Positions 6,114 to 9,035 of a DNA stretch of 9,035 bases are shown here, piece after piece; position 1 is the first letter of the stretch, and each line of letters opens with the position of its first letter. Position numbers and translations under genes: made by a program. The DNA is from Alphaproteobacteria bacterium (GTDB taxonomy: Bacteria > Pseudomonadota > Alphaproteobacteria > UBA2136 > JALTLI01), in NCBI GenBank assembly GCA_027005635.1, contig JALTLI010000197.1:1-9035 (forward strand). Direction: 5' to 3'. The notes beneath the pieces were generated by a model. That model had not been told where the DNA came from. It saw only the letters and a program-made list of their open reading frames with translations, and made no database searches.

Positions 6114-8330
6114 ATGGATGATATGCAAGAGATATTGGAAGAGTTTTTCATTGAAGCAGAAGAAAGCTTAGATGAGATTGAACAAGATCTAATAAAGCTT
6201 GAGGCCATGTCTGAAGGTAGTGAATATGATCCTGAGGTTATTGATAGATTATTTCGTGGTGTTCATACTTTAAAAGGAGGGGCTGGCTTTCTTGGTCTAG
6301 AAAAAATGGCTTCTCTTGCTCATGCGGGTGAAAACTTAATGGATGAAATTCGTTCAGAAAAAGTTAAAGTTAATAAAGATGTTATGGATGCTTTATTAAA
6401 AACTAATGATTTATTAACATCTTTAATGAATGATTCAAGAGAAGGTGGTGATGGTGCAAATATTGATACATCTAGCCTTATTTCAACTTTAGAACGTTTA
6501 TCTGGTGGAGAAGTTGGAGTAACTGAACAATCAGAAGCACCACAAGAACAAGTGGAACAACCAACTGAAGAAACTCCAGCCGAGGAAACTCAAGAGGTAA
6601 CAAGTGAAGTTGCTATAAACAAAGATTTACTAGATGAAGTAATGAATGATGAAAAACTTGGCGGAGATGTATCTGATGAGGCAAAAGAAAAACTTGATGC
6701 TGCACCAGCTCAAGAAACTCCAGCTCAAAATGAAACACAAGAAACAGCAGGCGAAGTTGCTATAAACAAAGATTTACTAGATGAAGTAATGAACGATGAA
6801 AAACTTGGTGGAGATGTATCTGATGAGGCAAAAGAAAAACTTGATGCTGCACCAGCTCAAGAAACTCCAGCTCAAAATGAAACACAAGAAACAGCAGGCG
6901 AGGTTGCCATAAACAAAGATTTACTAGATGAAGTAATGAACGATGATAAACTTGGTGGAAGTGCAGCTACTGAAACAGAAACAGTAGAAACTGCACCGCA
7001 AGAAACTACTCCAAATGAAATTGTTAGAGGTAAAGCTGTGCCTGTTGAAAGAAGAGGCAATGATAGGCGTGATGGTAAAGATGAAAGACGCAGTACAGCC
7101 GGAAGAAGAAAAGTTGAACGCAAAGAAACTAATATTAGAGTAGAAACATCAAGATTAGATAGTGTTATGAACCTTGTTGGTGAACTTGTTCTGGCACGTA
7201 ATGCGTTAATGCAACAACTTAATAAGTCTGCAGTTAAAAATGCCCTGCACCAAATAAATGTTGATGAAAAAATTGATGAAAGTACAGATATTCTATCTCG
7301 TGTAACCCAAGAATTACAAATGGCTGTACTTGGTATTAGAATGCAACCAATTAAAAAGGTTTTTGATAAAATTCCTCGTCAGGTAAGGGAACTTAAAAAC
7401 TCTCTAGGTAGAGAGGTTGAACTTATTATTGAAGGTGAAGATACAGAAATTGATAAAACATTAGTTGAAGAATTAGCTGATCCAATGGTTCACCTTATTC
7501 GTAATGCTATGGATCATGGTATTGAAACACCTGAAGTTCGTATGGCAAAAGATAAAGACCCTCAAGCAACATTAAATATTCGTGCTTTTTATGAAGGTAA
7601 TAGTATTGTTATTGAAATTGAAGAAGATGGAGCAGGAATTGATCCAGCAAAAATTAAAGCAATGGCTATTAAAAAAGGTATTATATCTGAAAGTGAAGCC
7701 TCTAATATGTCAGATAAAGATTCTTACAGACTTATTCTAGCACCTGGTTTTTCTACTGCTGAAACAATTAGTGATGTTTCTGGTCGTGGTGTAGGTATGG
7801 ATGTTGTTAACTCTAAAATATCTGCAGTTAAAGGTAGGATTGATATTTCATCTGAACTTGGTAAGGGTACAAAAGTTAGTATTTATCTACCATTAACCTT
7901 AGCAATTATGGATGCTTTAGTTGTTGGTGTACAAAAAGAAGGTTTTGCTATACCAATTGCTGATATATCTGAAGTTATAAAATTTGATAAAGAAGTTATT
8001 CATAAAGTTAATGATAGTGATGTTATTGAACTACGTGGTGAAGTACTGCCTCTTTATTACCTAGCTAAACTTACTGACATGTGGGTAAATATTCCTTCTG
8101 AAGTAGAAATTCCTGATGGTGCATTTGTTGTAGTTGTTAGAGAAGGATCTTCTAGTGTTGGAATTGTTATTGATGAGATTATTGGGCAGGAAGAAGCGGT
8201 TGTTAAACCAGTAACTGAAATGTTCCAATTTGATAAAGCTATATCTGGTGCAACTATTATGGGTGATGGTATGGTTCATATGATACTTGATATCCCTGTA
8301 CTAATGAAAGAACATTCTAATAATATTTAG
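6114..8330 (+). CDS. cheA: CheA, chemotaxis histidine kinase with repeat-containing linker
   Basis: CheA is the cytoplasmic kinase that couples receptors and CheW to CheY and CheB. The 738-residue product has an HPt (P1) domain at about 1-107 with phosphorylated H-51 in V-H-T-L-K-G-G. A long acidic linker (about 115-302) holds two complete 49-residue repeats and a third partial one, with no recognisable folded P2 domain. A basic stretch at 312-338 has four Arg-Arg pairs. The P3 dimerisation domain runs from about 344 (M-N-L-V-G-E-L-V-L-A-R-N). The P4 ATPase has an N box (H-460, N-464, D-467, H-468), G1 D-G-A-G-I (505-509), F box A-P-G-F-S-T-A-E (543-550) and G2 G-R-G-V-G-M (557-562). A CheW-like P5 domain covers about 595-735. 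AAGGA at 6101-6105 sets the ATG start. It is the last gene of the che unit and is followed by a strong terminator. Confidence 0.96.
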   Translation: MDDMQEILEEFFIEAEESLDEIEQDLIKLEAMSEGSEYDPEVIDRLFRGVHTLKGGAGFLGLEKMASLAHAGENLMDEIRSEKVKVNKDVMDALLKTNDLLTSLMNDSREGGDGANIDTSSLISTLERLSGGEVGVTEQSEAPQEQVEQPTEETPAEETQEVTSEVAINKDLLDEVMNDEKLGGDVSDEAKEKLDAAPAQETPAQNETQETAGEVAINKDLLDEVMNDEKLGGDVSDEAKEKLDAAPAQETPAQNETQETAGEVAINKDLLDEVMNDDKLGGSAATETETVETAPQETTPNEIVRGKAVPVERRGNDRRDGKDERRSTAGRRKVERKETNIRVETSRLDSVMNLVGELVLARNALMQQLNKSAVKNALHQINVDEKIDESTDILSRVTQELQMAVLGIRMQPIKKVFDKIPRQVRELKNSLGREVELIIEGEDTEIDKTLVEELADPMVHLIRNAMDHGIETPEVRMAKDKDPQATLNIRAFYEGNSIVIEIEEDGAGIDPAKIKAMAIKKGIISESEASNMSDKDSYRLILAPGFSTAETISDVSGRGVGMDVVNSKISAVKGRIDISSELGKGTKVSIYLPLTLAIMDALVVGVQKEGFAIPIADISEVIKFDKEVIHKVNDSDVIELRGEVLPLYYLAKLTDMWVNIPSEVEIPDGAFVVVVREGSSSVGIVIDEIIGQEEAVVKPVTEMFQFDKAISGATIMGDGMVHMILDIPVLMKEHSNNI
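6606..6959 (+). repeat. 147-bp tandem repeats in cheA (two full copies plus one partial)
   Basis: Copy 1 is 6606-6752 and copy 2 is 6753-6899; by eye they differ at two positions, both silent (AAT/AAC for Asn, GGC/GGT for Gly). Copy 3 starts at 6900 and matches for about 60 bases (three differences, one changing Glu to Asp) before diverging. The 147-bp period is 49 codons, so the reading frame is kept. Each copy encodes E-V-A-I-N-K-D-L-L-D-E-V-M-N-D and then a spacer rich in Glu, Gln, Ala and Thr. Near-identity at the DNA level indicates a recent duplication or ongoing homogenisation. Confidence 0.97.
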
Positions 8331-8352
8331 ATTTATAGTAATTAAACCACAG

Positions 8353-8390
8353 CGCTATTAGAGTTTAATACTTTAATAGCGTTTTTATTT
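8353..8390 (+). terminator. Intrinsic terminator after cheA
   Basis: A 12-bp stem is formed by 8353-8364 (CGCTATTAGAGT) and 8370-8381 (ACTTTAATAGCG) with one G-T wobble and a 5-base loop, followed by TTTTTATTT. It lies 22 bases after the cheA stop and should end the cheYZBA transcript. Confidence 0.9.
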
Positions 8391-8449
8391 GTATGTTTTA
8401 TATTCTTCATGCAAATATGGTTATATATTTATAAAATGGAGAGAGTGAA

Positions 8450-8680
8450 TTGCGTTATAATGTAATTATTGTTGTTTGTTTGTTATCAGTAACTGTGATT
8501 ACTGGTTGCAGTAATAAGCCACTTAGAAAACAATTTAATGATTTATTCACATTCAGAGAAGAACAAAAACCACTTGTAACACCTAAGCCTGCAAATTTTA
8601 ATACAGATAATCCTGAAAGAATGCAAGTACCTATGCCTTCTGGAAAGCATTATTCAATTAATGAGCAAAATGAACAATAA
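8450..8680 (+). CDS. Small putative lipoprotein, function unknown
   Basis: The 76-residue product starts at a TTG with GGAG at 8438-8441, eight bases upstream; no in-frame ATG would keep the signal sequence. It has a lipoprotein signal peptide: R-2, a hydrophobic stretch 5-17, and a lipobox I-T-G-C with lipidated C-20. The mature part is only about 56 residues, polar, with several prolines and no recognised domain. It probably sits as a small anchored peptide in the periplasm or on the outer membrane. It is separated from cheA by a terminator, and no clear promoter hexamers are seen in the 59 bases after that. I do not recognise the family. The signal peptide and lipobox make a real gene likely in spite of the rare start codon. 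Confidence 0.75.
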   Translation: MRYNVIIVVCLLSVTVITGCSNKPLRKQFNDLFTFREEQKPLVTPKPANFNTDNPERMQVPMPSGKHYSINEQNEQ

Positions 8681-8683
8681 ACT

Positions 8684-9035
8684 TTAAAAATTATTAATAC
8701 CTGTTGGAATAGATCCTTTAACTGGTAAATAATTTTGTGCTGGTTTTGCTGGTCTTATTGTATTTGCAAAGTAATCTGCCATATTATTATTTATCTTTTG
8801 TAAGTTGATTAATAATGCAGCATATGATATTTGATAAAACTTTTTACCAATATTAGATTTTGTAAAGTTGATATATTTAGTTAGTTCTTTGTTAGTTATA
8901 TCTTTATAAGTAAAAAGCATTGTTTTTTTAGTTAGTTCTTTAAATATTGGTTTTAATTGTATTTTCTGAATATTATTTTGTTTGGCTATTTCTGCATCTA
9001 TATTGCTCATAGATGCTTTATTTTGTATATTATTT
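8684..9035 (-). CDS. Putative DUF2059-like protein, C-terminal part (runs off the right edge)
   Basis: A minus-strand frame ends with TAA at 8684-8686 and stays open to the right edge, so the true start may lie beyond the window; an internal ATG at 9008-9010 would give 108 residues. The segment with F-T-Y-K-D-I-T-N-K-E-L-T-K-Y-I-N-F, followed shortly by S-N-I-G-K-K-F-Y, follows the pattern of DUF2059 domains (Phe-Thr, acidic Glu-Leu, aromatic, Ser-x-x-Gly-Lys-Lys-Phe), which are usually exported helical proteins of unknown function. The match is from memory and weak. The tail is Pro/Ala/Asn-rich (R-P-A-K-P-A-Q-N-Y). It converges with the lipoprotein gene, with three bases between their stop codons and no visible terminator between them. 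Confidence 0.6.
   Translation of the reverse strand, partial: NNIQNKASMSNIDAEIAKQNNIQKIQLKPIFKELTKKTMLFTYKDITNKELTKYINFTKSNIGKKFYQISYAALLINLQKINNNMADYFANTIRPAKPAQNYLPVKGSIPTGINNF

Noticed and set aside
6606..6959. CRISPR or mobile-element origin of the repeats in cheA
   Set aside because: The units are directly adjacent with no spacers, keep the cheA frame, have no inverted ends or transposase, and encode a coherent protein repeat.
8391..8449. Promoter for the small lipoprotein gene
   Set aside because: TATATT at 8424-8429 would place the start point almost on the ribosome binding site and has no -35 partner at normal spacing.

Overview
The window is an AT-rich, densely coding stretch that carries the 3' part of a flagellar gene cluster followed by a chemotaxis signalling cluster. 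Nearly everything reads on the + strand. By family membership it looks alphaproteobacterial. A protein of the DUF6468 type and a MotE-type protein follow fliM, and FliM has an acidic N-terminal extension with an E-W element; both fit Rhodospirillales-like lineages. The strong A/T bias suggests a reduced, host-associated or otherwise AT-drifted member. The genus cannot be read from the sequence.

Layout: the window opens in the last 43 codons of fliD (filament cap), then fliS (flagellin chaperone) and fliL (stator-associated membrane protein). A strong intrinsic terminator follows fliL. Next come fliM (C-ring switch protein), a membrane-anchored DUF6468-type protein, and a periplasmic MotE-like protein, packed with gaps of 3 and 5 bases. 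After an 80-95 base gap with a consensus -10 box come cheY, cheZ, cheB and cheA, ended by a second strong terminator. Beyond it lie a TTG-started small lipoprotein and, convergent with it, the 3' part of a minus-strand gene with DUF2059-like character that runs off the right edge. No gene-free stretch exceeds about 125 bases. No RNA gene, mobile element or CRISPR array was seen.

How the genes work together: CheA autophosphorylates and passes phosphate to CheY and CheB. CheY-P binds the FliM N-terminus to change motor rotation, CheZ dephosphorylates CheY-P, and CheB-P demethylates receptors. FliL, MotE-like and perhaps the DUF6468 protein act at the motor and stator. cheW, cheR, receptors and fliN are not in the window and must lie elsewhere.

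The most notable signal is in CheA. Between the HPt domain and the dimerisation domain, where a folded P2 (CheY-binding) domain would be expected, there are two near-identical 147-bp (49-residue) direct repeats plus a third partial copy. Each begins with an 11-residue motif that aligns without gaps to the CheY-binding motif of FliM (residues 44-54) and the C-terminal CheY-binding helix of CheZ (residues 219-229) in the same window. This suggests, as inference, that CheA recruits CheY through a tandem array of FliM/CheZ-like short peptides instead of a globular P2 domain.
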